Of a DNA stretch of 64,000 bases, positions 1 through 8,524 are shown piece after piece. A program made the position numbers and the translations under genes. The stretch's first letter is position 1. The number at the start of each line of letters is the position of its first letter. The notes beneath the pieces were generated by a model, which made no database searches, was not told where the DNA came from, and worked only from the letters and a program-made list of their open reading frames with translations. This DNA comes from Eubacterium sp. (GTDB lineage: Bacteria > Bacillota > Clostridia > Lachnospirales > Lachnospiraceae), in NCBI GenBank assembly GCA_024684035.1, contig JAIKXQ010000031.1, forward strand, positions 1-64,000, written 5' to 3'.

Positions 1-1
1 A

Positions 2-304
2 ATGGTAATGATGGATAAGAATGGTCGTGTGCTTGCGTACGCACCGGAAAAGGCACATTGGTGGGCCACAGCATTCAATCCTGATGAATACAATTTTGAC
101 GAGGAAGCCCTTGGATCAAATACAACTGTATATGCAAAATTGGATTTGGATGGCTTTCCAGTTGATAAAAGGGAGGATATTTTTAATGCATTTATGATAA
201 ATGCGAAAAAAGGCGCTGATGGTAGATATACAAAAGACGGGATGACATTATGTTTCGAAGCAGACAAGTTAAGTAACAAGTACATAATATATTATAGCTA
301 TTGA
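2..304 (+). CDS. Hypothetical protein, C-terminal part, DUF4474-like (5' end outside window)
   Basis: The reading frame is open from the first bases of the window, so the true start may lie upstream and only the last 100 or so residues may be visible. The segment has 'HWWATAFNP' followed by alternating hydrophobic positions and an aromatic C-terminus. From memory this resembles the WW-x-TGFNP pattern of DUF4474, a domain found at the C-terminus of some secreted or toxin-like Firmicutes proteins; I cannot confirm it without a profile search. The gene and the two lipoproteins after it are visibly more AT-rich than the housekeeping genes from 2.7 kb on, which suggests an accessory region. There is no signal peptide in the visible part. 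The function is unknown. Confidence 0.5.
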   Translation: MVMMDKNGRVLAYAPEKAHWWATAFNPDEYNFDEEALGSNTTVYAKLDLDGFPVDKREDIFNAFMINAKKGADGRYTKDGMTLCFEADKLSNKYIIYYSY

Positions 305-337
305 AGACAGAATGGGAGTAAAAATGAAAGGTTATAT

Positions 338-1261
338 ATGAGTCGTAGTAGAATTATTATTAGGATATCTGTTTTTGTTGTAGTTTTAGTCTTGTGTTCT
401 TTCTTATTTGGTGGATGTGACATGTTATCCGATGCAAGAAATAGAATAAAACATGTAATAAGAAGTGCATCATCGTCATGGGCGGAAAGTGGTGTTGATG
501 TAGATAAAGATATGGATGCTTTTATAAAAGCGTTAGATAAACATGACAAGAAAGCATTGAAGAAATGCTTTAGTAGTTATGTGCAAAAGAATGATAAAGA
601 ACTGGATCAGGAAATTGACGAACTTTTTGCGGCATATCTAGGACCGACAGATTCGTGGAAGTGGAGTATGGATTCGACTCAAAGCTATAGTAGTGCATCA
701 GACGAGGCGAGAGAATATGCTACGCATACAGCGATTCTTAAGTCCCATGGAAAGAATTATTATATTTACATCGAATATACAGAAGGCGAATATGCAGGAA
801 AGGATAGATACGGGATTTGCTGTGTCGACTTTACTACACCGGAAGTACAAGCAGCATATTCGGATCAGCGTTTTGATCTGACAAGTTATAGAGGTTGTGA
901 TAGTTGGGAAGGCGAAGAACGGTATAAACTCCATGTGACGATTGATCATAAGGGGGAATATTTGACATGCAGAATATTGAATGCAGAAACTATATTTACT
1001 TCATCTGAAAAATACTATTCATACAAAGACTTTTTGAACTTTGTAAATGATAATCAGTCAATAAATGATTTGCGGCAAAAGTTTGGAAATGAAAATGCTT
1101 CCAGAGAATATTTGGAAGATGTTTATTACAAGGTAAATGATGGTGAGAATTTGTACGTGAGAATATCATTAAGGCCAATGGCAGGGAATGAAATAATGAG
1201 GCTGGATTTGGTAGATGAAGACAATTACGTGAGAAAGCTGTTCGTGGACATTAAGGAGTAG
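338..1261 (+). CDS. DUF5104-like lipoprotein, copy 1
   Basis: A 307-residue protein with an N-terminal hydrophobic segment ending in the lipobox-like 'FLFGGC', so it is probably a lipid-anchored exported protein. The mature part begins with a 'DKDMDAFIKALDKHDK' helix typical of DUF5104 lipoproteins in Clostridia, followed by an alpha/beta domain with 'YYIYIEYTEGEY'. No catalytic motif is visible. It is followed after 52 bases by a paralogue (1314-2234) whose central 290 bp is almost identical at DNA level while the ends have diverged. Function is unknown. In other Firmicutes, tandem lipoproteins of this kind often sit near secreted toxins as immunity proteins, but nothing here proves that role. 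Confidence 0.75.
   Translation: MSRSRIIIRISVFVVVLVLCSFLFGGCDMLSDARNRIKHVIRSASSSWAESGVDVDKDMDAFIKALDKHDKKALKKCFSSYVQKNDKELDQEIDELFAAYLGPTDSWKWSMDSTQSYSSASDEAREYATHTAILKSHGKNYYIYIEYTEGEYAGKDRYGICCVDFTTPEVQAAYSDQRFDLTSYRGCDSWEGEERYKLHVTIDHKGEYLTCRILNAETIFTSSEKYYSYKDFLNFVNDNQSINDLRQKFGNENASREYLEDVYYKVNDGENLYVRISLRPMAGNEIMRLDLVDEDNYVRKLFVDIKE
563..855 (+). repeat. Direct repeat, copy 1 (shared core of two lipoprotein genes)
   Basis: About 293 bp inside the first lipoprotein gene that is nearly identical to 1545-1837 in the second (offset 982). I count about seven differences in the first 250 bp and a cluster of differences in the last 40 bp. The flanking parts of the two genes align only at protein level. 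Confidence 0.85.
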
Positions 1262-1313
1262 ATTGGTAAGAATGAGCCAGCTGCAAAATCTTTCACATAA
1301 AGAGAAGGAAAAA

Positions 1314-2234
1314 ATGAATGCAAAAAGCGCCATAAAAGTTTTATTCGTACAGTTAATGGTAGCACTTTGCGTATTGCTAAATGGCTGTGGAATAAAACTG
1401 ATCGGTTATAAAGGGATAAAAAATGCTTATTCAAGAACTATGTCTACTGCGCAGGAGCTAGTTACAACATCAAATGATAAAATTGACAAAGATATGAATG
1501 CTTTTATTAAAGCACTGGATGCGCATGATAAGGGGGCATTACGCAAATGCTTTAGTAGTTATGTGCAAAAGAATGATAAAGAACTGGATCAGGAAATTGA
1601 CGAACTTTTTGCGGCATATCCAGGACCGACAGATTCGTGGAAGTGGAGTATGGATTCGACTCAAAGCTATAGCAGTGCATCAGATGAGGCGAGAGAATAT
1701 GTTACGCATACAGCGATTCTTAAGTCCTATGGAAAGAATTATTATATTTACATCGAATACACAGAAGGCGAATATGCAGGAAAGGATAGATACGGGATTT
1801 GCTGCGTTGATTTTACAACACCGGAGGTGCAAGCAGCTTTAAGGAGTCACAGGCTTGATTTGATAGATTATAAGAGCAAAAGTAGCTGGGAGCAAGAGGA
1901 TCATTATAAGATTCATGTGACGACGAAACACAAAGGGGACTATGAAACACGTAGAATATGCAATTATGAAGAGATATTCAATCCGAGTGAGGTTAAGTAT
2001 TCGGCCCATGAATATGTGAGTTTTGTGAAAACGAATCATTCGATAAAAGACTTTCAAATCAAATATGGAATGGAGAATGCAGGGGACGAGGATTGTCTTT
2101 ATTATCAGGTAAATGACGGCGATAATCTGTATGTTATGCTATTCAAAGGAGGAAAGGAGGGACAGGATATTACACAGATTGACTTGGTAAATGAAGATAA
2201 TTATGTGAAGACGTTATATGTAGAGCCAGAGTAG
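1314..2234 (+). CDS. DUF5104-like lipoprotein, copy 2
   Basis: A 306-residue paralogue of the preceding lipoprotein. I chose the ATG at 1314 over an earlier in-frame ATG at 1263 because GAAGGAAA lies just before it and because it puts a normal signal sequence at the N-terminus, with lipobox 'LLNGC'. The mature domain starts 'DKDMNAFIKALDAHDK' as in copy 1. The segment around residues 78-175 is almost identical to copy 1, but the C-terminal 125 residues differ strongly ('WEQEDHYKIHV' against 'WEGEERYKLHV'). Together the two look like a duplicated cell-surface lipoprotein with a conserved middle and variable ends. Function unknown. Confidence 0.75.
   Translation: MNAKSAIKVLFVQLMVALCVLLNGCGIKLIGYKGIKNAYSRTMSTAQELVTTSNDKIDKDMNAFIKALDAHDKGALRKCFSSYVQKNDKELDQEIDELFAAYPGPTDSWKWSMDSTQSYSSASDEAREYVTHTAILKSYGKNYYIYIEYTEGEYAGKDRYGICCVDFTTPEVQAALRSHRLDLIDYKSKSSWEQEDHYKIHVTTKHKGDYETRRICNYEEIFNPSEVKYSAHEYVSFVKTNHSIKDFQIKYGMENAGDEDCLYYQVNDGDNLYVMLFKGGKEGQDITQIDLVNEDNYVKTLYVEPE
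1545..1837 (+). repeat. Direct repeat, copy 2 (shared core of two lipoprotein genes)
   Basis: Second copy of the 563-855 segment, in the same reading frame of the paralogous lipoprotein. Near-identity extends to synonymous positions, which points to recent duplication plus divergence of the ends, or to gene conversion of the middle. Confidence 0.85.
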
Positions 2235-2277
2235 ATCTGATAATTCAGGTGGCTTCCCAAAAGAATTAAGAAAGACC

Positions 2278-2306
2278 TTGTAATTCTCCTTTTGAAGCGC
2301 TATGAT
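2278..2306 (+). promoter_or_regulatory. SigA-type promoter of the FMN riboswitch-ribU unit
   Basis: TTGTAA at 2278-2283 and TATGAT at 2301-2306 are separated by 17 bp. They lie about 40 bp before the FMN riboswitch. Confidence 0.55.
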
Positions 2307-2344
2307 GAATGCGTGCCTGCAGGGCACGGAATTTTATAATGCAA

Positions 2345-2515
2345 GATCTTCAGGGCGGGGCGAAATTCCCCACTGGCGGTGATACTCCTTTTCACGTGCG
2401 GGCAGATTCATTTGAATTCTTCTTCGCAGGATAAACGAGCAAGTCCGCGAGCGGCCTTCGGGCGGCAGAACCGGTGAGAATCCGGTACCAACAGTAAAGT
2501 CTGGATGAAAGAAGA
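2345..2515 (+). promoter_or_regulatory. FMN riboswitch (RFN element)
   Basis: The conserved RFN blocks can be read in order: GATCTTCAGGGCGGGGCGAA near the 5' end, CCCCACTGGCGGTGAT, AAGTCCGCGAGC, a second arm with CCGGTGAGAATCCGGTACC, and the 3' block ACAGTAAAGTCTGGATGAAA then GAAGA. The element binds FMN and controls the downstream riboflavin uptake gene. An intrinsic terminator follows at 2624-2650, so control is probably by premature termination. The 3' flank 2516-2622 is the likely switching region. Confidence 0.95.
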
Positions 2516-2623
2516 CACAGGCCATGCTTTCGGTGGCGACTTCACAGAGGCGGAAACAGAGAGTTCCGCATAGTGATAAGCAGGAGACGGAAGGATAGCC
2601 GGTGGAAATAGACAGATAAATGA

Positions 2624-2650
2624 CCCTGGATCGAGAGATCCGGGGTTTTT
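2624..2650 (+). terminator. Riboswitch-controlled terminator before ribU
   Basis: A 9-bp stem (CCCTGGATC / GATCCGGGG, one G-U pair), GAGA tetraloop and a run of five T. It lies between the FMN aptamer and ribU and fits a ligand-induced terminator. Confidence 0.85.
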
Positions 2651-2654
2651 GTTG

Positions 2655-2694
2655 TGATATAGGAAATTGTCTGCAATCCCTATGCTATAACGCT
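2655..2694 (+). repeat. Dispersed intergenic repeat, head hairpin only (copy J)
   Basis: Contains ATAGGAAATTGTCTGCAAT then CCCTATGCTATAACGCT, the same head hairpin seen in copies at 26.9, 35.9 and 63.6 kb. It sits inside the ribU leader between the terminator and the ribosome binding site. Confidence 0.6.
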
Positions 2695-2740
2695 AAAAAT
2701 GTTCCGAACCGCCCGAGGACATTGGAAAAGGAGAAGTACT

Positions 2741-3355
2741 ATGACAGAATTCGCAATCGCAAACAGAAAGACAGGAATCGGTGTGAGGTACATAGCCGTG
2801 ACAGGTATACTTGCGGCCATTGCCTTCGTTCTCATGTTGATCGAAATCCCCGTGGCGTTTATTATGCCCTACTTTATCAAGTTTGATTTCTCGGATCTTC
2901 CGGCGCTGGTGGGCGCTTTTTCTATGGGACCCATCTGCGGAGTTCTCATAGAGCTTATCAAGAACCTGTTCCACATCTTCGTCTCCGGAAGCTTCGGCGT
3001 CGGAGAACTGTCCAACTTCATGCTTGGCGGCGTATTTACCTTCGTGGCAGGTGTGGTGTACCGGTACAATAAGAATAAGAAAGGCGCGGTGATCGGAGCT
3101 ATTGCGGGAGCGGTCGCTATGGCAGTTATTTCTTATCCGTTTAATCTGTATATTGTCTATCCGGTCTATTTTAATTTTATGTCGAAGGACGCGGTTCTTA
3201 ATGCTTATCAGGTGATTCTGCCGTCCGTTGACAGTATAGAAGCGAGTCTATTGATCTTTAATGTGCCGTTTACATTTGTGAAGGGAATGATTGATGTGCT
3301 GATCACCCTTCTGATCTATAAACCGCTGTCGCCAATCCTCAAAGGAAAAAGATAA
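2741..3355 (+). CDS. ribU: ECF transporter substrate-binding protein for riboflavin, RibU
   Basis: A 204-residue membrane protein of five to six hydrophobic segments. It binds riboflavin and works with the shared ECF energy module (EcfA, EcfA', EcfT), which is not in this window. 'KFDFSDLPALVGAF' and the 'GPICGVLIELIKNL' segment are typical of RibU. The ATG at 2741 is preceded by GGAAAAGGAG at a normal distance, so an upstream in-frame ATG at 2699 is not used. The FMN riboswitch directly upstream independently supports the substrate. The gene is monocistronic, with a terminator just after the stop. Confidence 0.93.
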   Translation: MTEFAIANRKTGIGVRYIAVTGILAAIAFVLMLIEIPVAFIMPYFIKFDFSDLPALVGAFSMGPICGVLIELIKNLFHIFVSGSFGVGELSNFMLGGVFTFVAGVVYRYNKNKKGAVIGAIAGAVAMAVISYPFNLYIVYPVYFNFMSKDAVLNAYQVILPSVDSIEASLLIFNVPFTFVKGMIDVLITLLIYKPLSPILKGKR

Positions 3356-3363
3356 TGGAAATA

Positions 3364-3399
3364 AAGTTCCTTCTGCATTGCGCAGGAGGAGCTTTTTTT
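3364..3399 (+). terminator. Intrinsic terminator after ribU
   Basis: Stem AAGTTCCTTCTGC / GCAGGAGGAGCTT with several G-U pairs, followed by a run of T. Confidence 0.8.
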
Positions 3400-3496
3400 G
3401 TGTTTCGTGCAATTTCGGGGAAAGAATGCTATGATACAGGGGATTAAAAATGTATCTGTACGGTGGTAAATGACCGGCGGATGAGAGAGGAATATT

Positions 3497-4105
3497 ATGG
3501 CAAAAATAGACAGCATCGAGAAGCTGACGGACAACCGCTTTCTGAATATGTATCTGGTGAAGGGACACAACAGTAAGGGATATCACAGCAACTACATGGT
3601 GGCATCCAGGGCGGAGCAGATCGAGGATCTGAAGATCAGCACTGGCAAAAATACACCGGACGGGGTGATCATCTATGCCGTATACGGCGAGAAAAAGGAC
3701 AGGGTCGTTCTGGTCAGGCAGTACCGCTATCCTATCAACGGCTTTGTGTATGAGATGCCTGCAGGTCTTGTGGAGAAGGGGGAGGATTATCACGAGGCTG
3801 CTGTTCGGGAGCTTCACGAGGAGACAGGACTTGACTTTGAGCTTGTTCCTGCGGATCCCATGTATGAGGAACCGAGATTCACGACCATCGGTATGACGGA
3901 TGAATCCTGTGCTACTGTCTATGGTTACGCCTCCGGTGAGATCAGCGATGCGTATGCGGAACCCAGCGAGGAGATTCAGGTGGTTCTTGCGGATCGTGAA
4001 GAATGTCGGCGGATTCTCAGAGAAGAGAGGGTATCCCTCAACTGCGCCTACAGTCTGATGCACTTCCTTGGCGATGAGGATCCTTTTGCGTTTCTTGGGA
4101 AATAA
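3497..4105 (+). CDS. NUDIX hydrolase, ADP-ribose pyrophosphatase-like
   Basis: A 202-residue protein with a perfect Nudix box at residues 90-112, G-x5-E-x7-REL-x-EE-x-GL ('REL', 'EE', 'GL' all present). The preceding 'VRQYRYPING' and 'YEMPAGLV' are typical of the ADP-ribose / nucleotide-sugar pyrophosphatase subgroup. It is expected to cleave a nucleoside diphosphate linked to another moiety, releasing AMP in the ADP-ribose case, with Mg2+. It is cytoplasmic. A GAGAGG ribosome binding site precedes the ATG. It stands alone between two terminator- or promoter-bounded units. The exact substrate cannot be read from sequence. Confidence 0.88.
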   Translation: MAKIDSIEKLTDNRFLNMYLVKGHNSKGYHSNYMVASRAEQIEDLKISTGKNTPDGVIIYAVYGEKKDRVVLVRQYRYPINGFVYEMPAGLVEKGEDYHEAAVRELHEETGLDFELVPADPMYEEPRFTTIGMTDESCATVYGYASGEISDAYAEPSEEIQVVLADREECRRILREERVSLNCAYSLMHFLGDEDPFAFLGK

Positions 4106-4133
4106 GGGATAAACCTAAGCGCAAGGATCGGGG

Positions 4134-4162
4134 TGTTACAGAGCGGAACAAAGTGCTATAAT
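4134..4162 (+). promoter_or_regulatory. Possible promoter of trkA-trkH
   Basis: A perfect TATAAT at 4157-4162 with a weak TGTTAC at 4134-4139, 17 bp apart, 80 bp before trkA. Confidence 0.4.
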
Positions 4163-4242
4163 CAAGTTCGCTGTGTTTTTTCCATATAAAACTACGCGAA
4201 GACATACACAGACAGACGGAATAGAACGAAGGGAATAATGAT

Positions 4243-5601
4243 ATGCAGATAATCGTTGTGGGTTGCGGAAAAGTCGGCAGGACTCTTGTATCGCAGCTTT
4301 CCAAAGAGAATAACAATGTCACGGTCATCGATACGGATGCTCAGATTGTCCGGGATGTGTCCACCCTGTATGATGTCATGGGCGTCATCGGCAATGGTAC
4401 GAGCTACAATGTGCTCTGTGAGGCCGGCATCGAGAAGGCGGATATCGTCATTGCGGTTACGCAGAGCGACGAAGTCAATCTTCTGACCTGTGTTATGGCA
4501 AGAAGGCGAACCAAGTGCCAGACCATCGCCCGTGTCCGCAATCCCATCTATTCTGCGGAGAGACATTTCATCCGGGATGAGCTCGGACTTTCCATGACCA
4601 TCAACCCGGAATACCGTGCGGCCAAAGAGATGGCCAGACTGATGCAGTTCCCGAACGCCATTGAGGTAGACAGTTTCGCAAACGACCGCATTGATCTGCT
4701 TCGTTTCAAGGTGCCGGAGGATTCCATGCTGGTGGGCATAAGCCTGAAGCAGGCGACCCAGAAGATCGGCAGGGATGTGCTGGTGTGCATCGCCGAGAGA
4801 GGAAAAAAGATTACCATTCCGAACGGTGATTACATCGTGGAAAACGGTGATATCATCACGGTGATTCTCCAACCGGGGCAGGCGAAAAAGTTTTTCAACA
4901 CCATCGGCGTGCGCATGAACAAGGTAAAGAATGCCATGATCGTCGGCGGCGGCGAGATCTCCTACTATCTGATCAAGAGGCTTCTGGAGATGGGAATCGA
5001 CGTCAAGGTAATCGATCAGAATCCAAAGCGCTGCGAGGAACTGAATGATTTCTTCCCGGATGCGACGGTGGACTGTGCGGACGGAACAGATCAGACAGTT
5101 CTCGCTGAGGAGCACATCGAGAATATGGACGCCTTTGTGGCCTGCACGGGAATGGATGAGGTAAATGCCATCCTTGCGCTCTACGCCCAGGAGAGAGTGA
5201 AACAGAAAACCATCGCGAAGCTCAACCACGTGGACTTCGTCGATGTCATCGATAAGCTGCAACTGGACAGTGTGGTAAATCCGAAACTTCTCACGACCCA
5301 GAAGATTCTTCAGTTTGTCAGAGCCACCGGAAACAGTATGGACAGCAACGTGGAGACGCTGTATCGCCTGATGAACGGTCAGGTAGAGGCGCTGGCCTTC
5401 AATATCCAGACCAGTTCAACCATCACCGGAATCCGTCTTCAGGATATGAAACTCAAAGACAGTATTCTGATCGCCGGAATCTTGAGGGATGACAAGCTGA
5501 TTATTCCCGGCGGACAGGATCAGTTCCTCGAGGGCGACACCGTCATTGTGATCACGACACATCTCGGTTTCGGAGACATCTACGATATACTGAAAGACTG
5601 A
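4243..5601 (+). CDS. trkA: Trk system potassium uptake protein TrkA (two RCK units)
   Basis: A 452-residue cytoplasmic regulator with the tandem layout of TrkA: RCK-N, RCK-C, RCK-N, RCK-C. The first Rossmann motif is 'VVGCGKVGRTL' near residue 5 with the acidic end of strand 2 at 'VIDTD'; the second is 'IVGGGEISYYL' near residue 228 with 'VIDQN'. RCK-C regions ('VPEDSMLVGISL', 'IQTSSTITGIRL') follow each. It binds NAD(H) or ATP and gates the TrkH channel. Length matches full-size TrkA. The gene is followed 14 bases after its stop by trkH, so the two are one operon. Confidence 0.96.
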   Translation: MQIIVVGCGKVGRTLVSQLSKENNNVTVIDTDAQIVRDVSTLYDVMGVIGNGTSYNVLCEAGIEKADIVIAVTQSDEVNLLTCVMARRRTKCQTIARVRNPIYSAERHFIRDELGLSMTINPEYRAAKEMARLMQFPNAIEVDSFANDRIDLLRFKVPEDSMLVGISLKQATQKIGRDVLVCIAERGKKITIPNGDYIVENGDIITVILQPGQAKKFFNTIGVRMNKVKNAMIVGGGEISYYLIKRLLEMGIDVKVIDQNPKRCEELNDFFPDATVDCADGTDQTVLAEEHIENMDAFVACTGMDEVNAILALYAQERVKQKTIAKLNHVDFVDVIDKLQLDSVVNPKLLTTQKILQFVRATGNSMDSNVETLYRLMNGQVEALAFNIQTSSTITGIRLQDMKLKDSILIAGILRDDKLIIPGGQDQFLEGDTVIVITTHLGFGDIYDILKD

Positions 5602-5615
5602 TGAGGGAATGACGA

Positions 5616-7070
5616 ATGAACTATCGAGTAATTGGATGGGTGCTGGCATGGGTTTTGAAAGTGGAAGGCTCACTGATGCTTGTGCCCTGTTTCATTGCGC
5701 TGATCTATCGTGATCGTCAGGGTCTGATTTATCTGGCGCTTGCTCTTCTGGCCATCGTGGCGGGAAATATTCTGGCCAGGAGAAAACCGGTCAACATGGA
5801 GATCTACCAGAAGGAAGGCTACGTGTCTGTAGGACTTTCCTGGATACTCATCAGCCTTTACGGAGCGATCCCCTTTGTCCTCACCGGAGAGATTCCGAGT
5901 TTTGTGGATGCTGTCTTCGAGGTGGCTTCCGGTGTCACGACTACGGGATCTTCTATTCTGACGGATGTGGAAGCTCTCTGCCACACTTCTCTGTTCTGGA
6001 GAAGCTTTACCCACTGGAGCGGAGGTATGGGCGTGCTCGTATTCCTGCTCATGCTGATTCCGGCCGGCGGCGGTTCTCATATGAACCTGATGAAGGCGGA
6101 GAGCCCCGGCTATGAGGTGTCGAAGTTTGTTCCCAGAGTAAGGAACAACGCCATCACCCTGTACAAGATTTATCTGGCGCTTACTGTTGCGACCTTCGCG
6201 GCTCTGCTTCTCACCGGTATGTACTGGTTTGACAGCATCTGTATCGCCTTCGGAGCAGCCGGAACGGGAGGTTTCGGCGTCCTGAATTCCAGCTGCGCGG
6301 CTTACACGGCCACTCAGCAGTGGATTATCACTTTCGCGATGATTGCCTTCGGCGTAAACTTTACATTTTATTATCTCTGTCTGATTCATCACTCGAGAGA
6401 CGCCTTTCGTATGGAAGAGGTCCGTGCCTACCTGCTGATTATTCTGGGAGCCGGACTTCTCATCACCTGGAACATCCATCAGGCTCTTCCACAGCAGTTC
6501 ACAAGCTGGGGAGAGGCGCTGAGGCACGCATTTTTCCAGGTGGGAACGATTATCACGACCACAGGATTCAGCACCGTGGACTTTGATGTCTGGCCGGCCT
6601 TTTCAAAGATGATGCTTTTCCTGCTGATGATCTGCGGCGCCTGCGCGGGAAGTACCGGCGGCGGTGTGAAGGTCAGCAGAATCCTGATCATCCTGAAATC
6701 CACCAGACAGGAATTGTACTCCATCGTACATCCCAGATCCGTGAGAAAAATCCGTATGGACGACAACAGCATCAGCGACAGAACCCTGCGGTCTCTGTAC
6801 ATCTATATGATGACGTATTTTATGATCTTTGGCATTTCTGTACTGCTGATTACGATGGACGGTTTTGATTTTGAGACGAATGTCTCTGCCATCGCGGCGA
6901 CGCTGAACAATATCGGACCGGGATTTTCAAAAGTCGGTCCGGCCTGCAACTATTCCATGTTCAGTAATTTCTCGAAGATCGTGATGATTTTCGATATGTG
7001 GATCGGTCGACTGGAGATTCTTCCGATCCTGATTCTCCTTTATCCGAGAACCTGGAAGAAACGGGGATAA
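5616..7070 (+). CDS. trkH: Trk system potassium uptake protein TrkH
   Basis: A 484-residue integral membrane K+ transporter of the TrkH/KtrB superfamily. The four pore-loop (M1-P-M2) repeats are visible: 'SGVTTTGSSIL', 'GAAGTGGFGVL', 'GTIITTTGFSTVDFDV' and 'LNNIGPGFSKVG', each with the selectivity glycine. The signature 'ACAGSTGGGVKVSR' is present. It forms the membrane channel partner of TrkA encoded directly upstream. GAGGGA precedes the ATG. A terminator follows the gene, closing the two-gene operon. Confidence 0.96.
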   Translation: MNYRVIGWVLAWVLKVEGSLMLVPCFIALIYRDRQGLIYLALALLAIVAGNILARRKPVNMEIYQKEGYVSVGLSWILISLYGAIPFVLTGEIPSFVDAVFEVASGVTTTGSSILTDVEALCHTSLFWRSFTHWSGGMGVLVFLLMLIPAGGGSHMNLMKAESPGYEVSKFVPRVRNNAITLYKIYLALTVATFAALLLTGMYWFDSICIAFGAAGTGGFGVLNSSCAAYTATQQWIITFAMIAFGVNFTFYYLCLIHHSRDAFRMEEVRAYLLIILGAGLLITWNIHQALPQQFTSWGEALRHAFFQVGTIITTTGFSTVDFDVWPAFSKMMLFLLMICGACAGSTGGGVKVSRILIILKSTRQELYSIVHPRSVRKIRMDDNSISDRTLRSLYIYMMTYFMIFGISVLLITMDGFDFETNVSAIAATLNNIGPGFSKVGPACNYSMFSNFSKIVMIFDMWIGRLEILPILILLYPRTWKKRG

Positions 7071-7101
7071 GGGCTGAAACCTGATATATGCGTTATAGAT
7101 C

Positions 7102-7147
7102 CACCTGCGCGGTCTGCACTTTTTGGCCGTGCAGGTGCTTTTTTTTA
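7102..7147 (+). terminator. Intrinsic terminator after trkH
   Basis: Stem CACCTGC / GCAGGTG extended by G-C and G-U pairs, then TTTTTTTT. The rest of the gap up to hisC (7148-7384) shows no gene or clear RNA structure. Confidence 0.85.
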
Positions 7148-7384
7148 TCGAAACTTCTTGCAAGATCGACCACAGGTGTGTATCATGGTATTTGATATTG
7201 TACCGTGGTAGCACGATAAAGTGCCAGGGCGAGCGATGCTTTTTCGCGAGTTTGGCTGCGAGGCACGGCGTACCATTCGGAAAAGTCTGTTTTCAGGCTG
7301 GTTATTTAAGGATAGATATAATCGGATCGGGGGAAGATCGCGTGTGATCCGGTGACAGGAATTGAAGAGAGAAGGAGAACGAAG

Positions 7385-8449
7385 ATGGCAGGATGGAGAG
7401 AGAATGTAAGAGAAGTAGAGCCGTATGTGGCCGGTGAGCAGCCGAAGCAGACGGACATGGTGAAGCTGAATACCAATGAGAATCCCTATCCTCCGTCACC
7501 AAAGGTGCAGGAGGCACTGGAGCGCACAGCGGCAGATATTCTGCGTCTGTATCCGGATCCGACGGCGGACGAGCTGGTGACGGCCATTGCCGATCGATAC
7601 AAGGTAAAGAAATCACAGGTCTTTGTGGGCGTGGGTTCGGATGATGTCATCGCTATGGCCTTCCTCACCTTTTTCAACAATCCGGAGAAAAAGCCGGTAC
7701 TTTTCCCGGATATCAGCTATTCGTTCTATGATGTGTGGGCAGAGTGTTTCCGCATCCCCTACAAGACGGTGCCGCTCAACGAGAATTTTGAAATCTGTAC
7801 GGAGGACTACAGACAGCCCAACGGGGGAATCATCTTCCCGAATCCCAACGCGCCGACGGGGCTTGCGATCGGCCTTGACGCGATCAAAGAGATTCTGGAC
7901 GCCAATCCGGATCAGGTTGTGATTGTCGATGAGGCTTATGTGGATTTTGGAACGGACTCCGCAATCTCTCTTCTGGACAACTACGAGAATCTGCTGGTGG
8001 TTCAGACCTTCTCCAAATCCCGATCCATGGCCGGCATGAGAATCGGTTTTGCCATCGGAAACGAGGAAATGATCTCCTGCCTGATGAATGTGAGAAACTC
8101 CTTCAATTCCTACACTATGAACTGCACATCCATCGCCATGGGCGCGGCGGCGGTAAGAGACGAGGAGTATTTCCGCGAAACTACACAGAAGATTATCGAA
8201 ACCCGGGAGTGGGCGAAGAAAGAACTCACGGCTCTCGGATTCACCTATCCGGATTCTAAAGCAAACTTTATTTTTGCTTCCCACAAGAGTGTAGCTGCGG
8301 AGGAGATCTTCCGGAAACTCCGGGAGCGGCACATCTATGTCCGTTATTTCAATAAGCCGCGAATCAATAATTATCTCCGGATCACCATCGGCACCAAAGA
8401 GGAGATGCAGAAGCTCTTTGAGGCTCTGAAAGAGATATTAAGTGCGTAG
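7385..8449 (+). CDS. hisC: Histidinol-phosphate aminotransferase
   Basis: A 354-residue fold-type I PLP enzyme that converts imidazole acetol phosphate and glutamate to histidinol phosphate in histidine synthesis. 'LNTNENPYPPSP' near the N-terminus, 'NPNAPTG', 'DEAYVDF' and the PLP lysine K211 in 'TFSKSRSMAGMRIG' are all typical of HisC. I chose the ATG at 7385 because GAAGGAG lies seven bases before it; the in-frame ATG at 7352 has no such site. It is monocistronic and not clustered with other his genes. A related function on aromatic amino acids (as in some HisC paralogues) is possible. Confidence 0.92.
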   Translation: MAGWRENVREVEPYVAGEQPKQTDMVKLNTNENPYPPSPKVQEALERTAADILRLYPDPTADELVTAIADRYKVKKSQVFVGVGSDDVIAMAFLTFFNNPEKKPVLFPDISYSFYDVWAECFRIPYKTVPLNENFEICTEDYRQPNGGIIFPNPNAPTGLAIGLDAIKEILDANPDQVVIVDEAYVDFGTDSAISLLDNYENLLVVQTFSKSRSMAGMRIGFAIGNEEMISCLMNVRNSFNSYTMNCTSIAMGAAAVRDEEYFRETTQKIIETREWAKKELTALGFTYPDSKANFIFASHKSVAAEEIFRKLRERHIYVRYFNKPRINNYLRITIGTKEEMQKLFEALKEILSA

Positions 8450-8496
8450 TACGGGAAATGATACTGAAAGAAATATAAGGATATGATTCGAGAGGA

Positions 8497-8524
8497 GCAG
8501 CGTTTGGACGCTGCTTCTTTTTTG
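8497..8524 (+). terminator. Intrinsic terminator after hisC
   Basis: Stem GCAGCGT / ACGCTGC with a TTGG loop, followed by TTCTTTTTTT. Confidence 0.88.
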
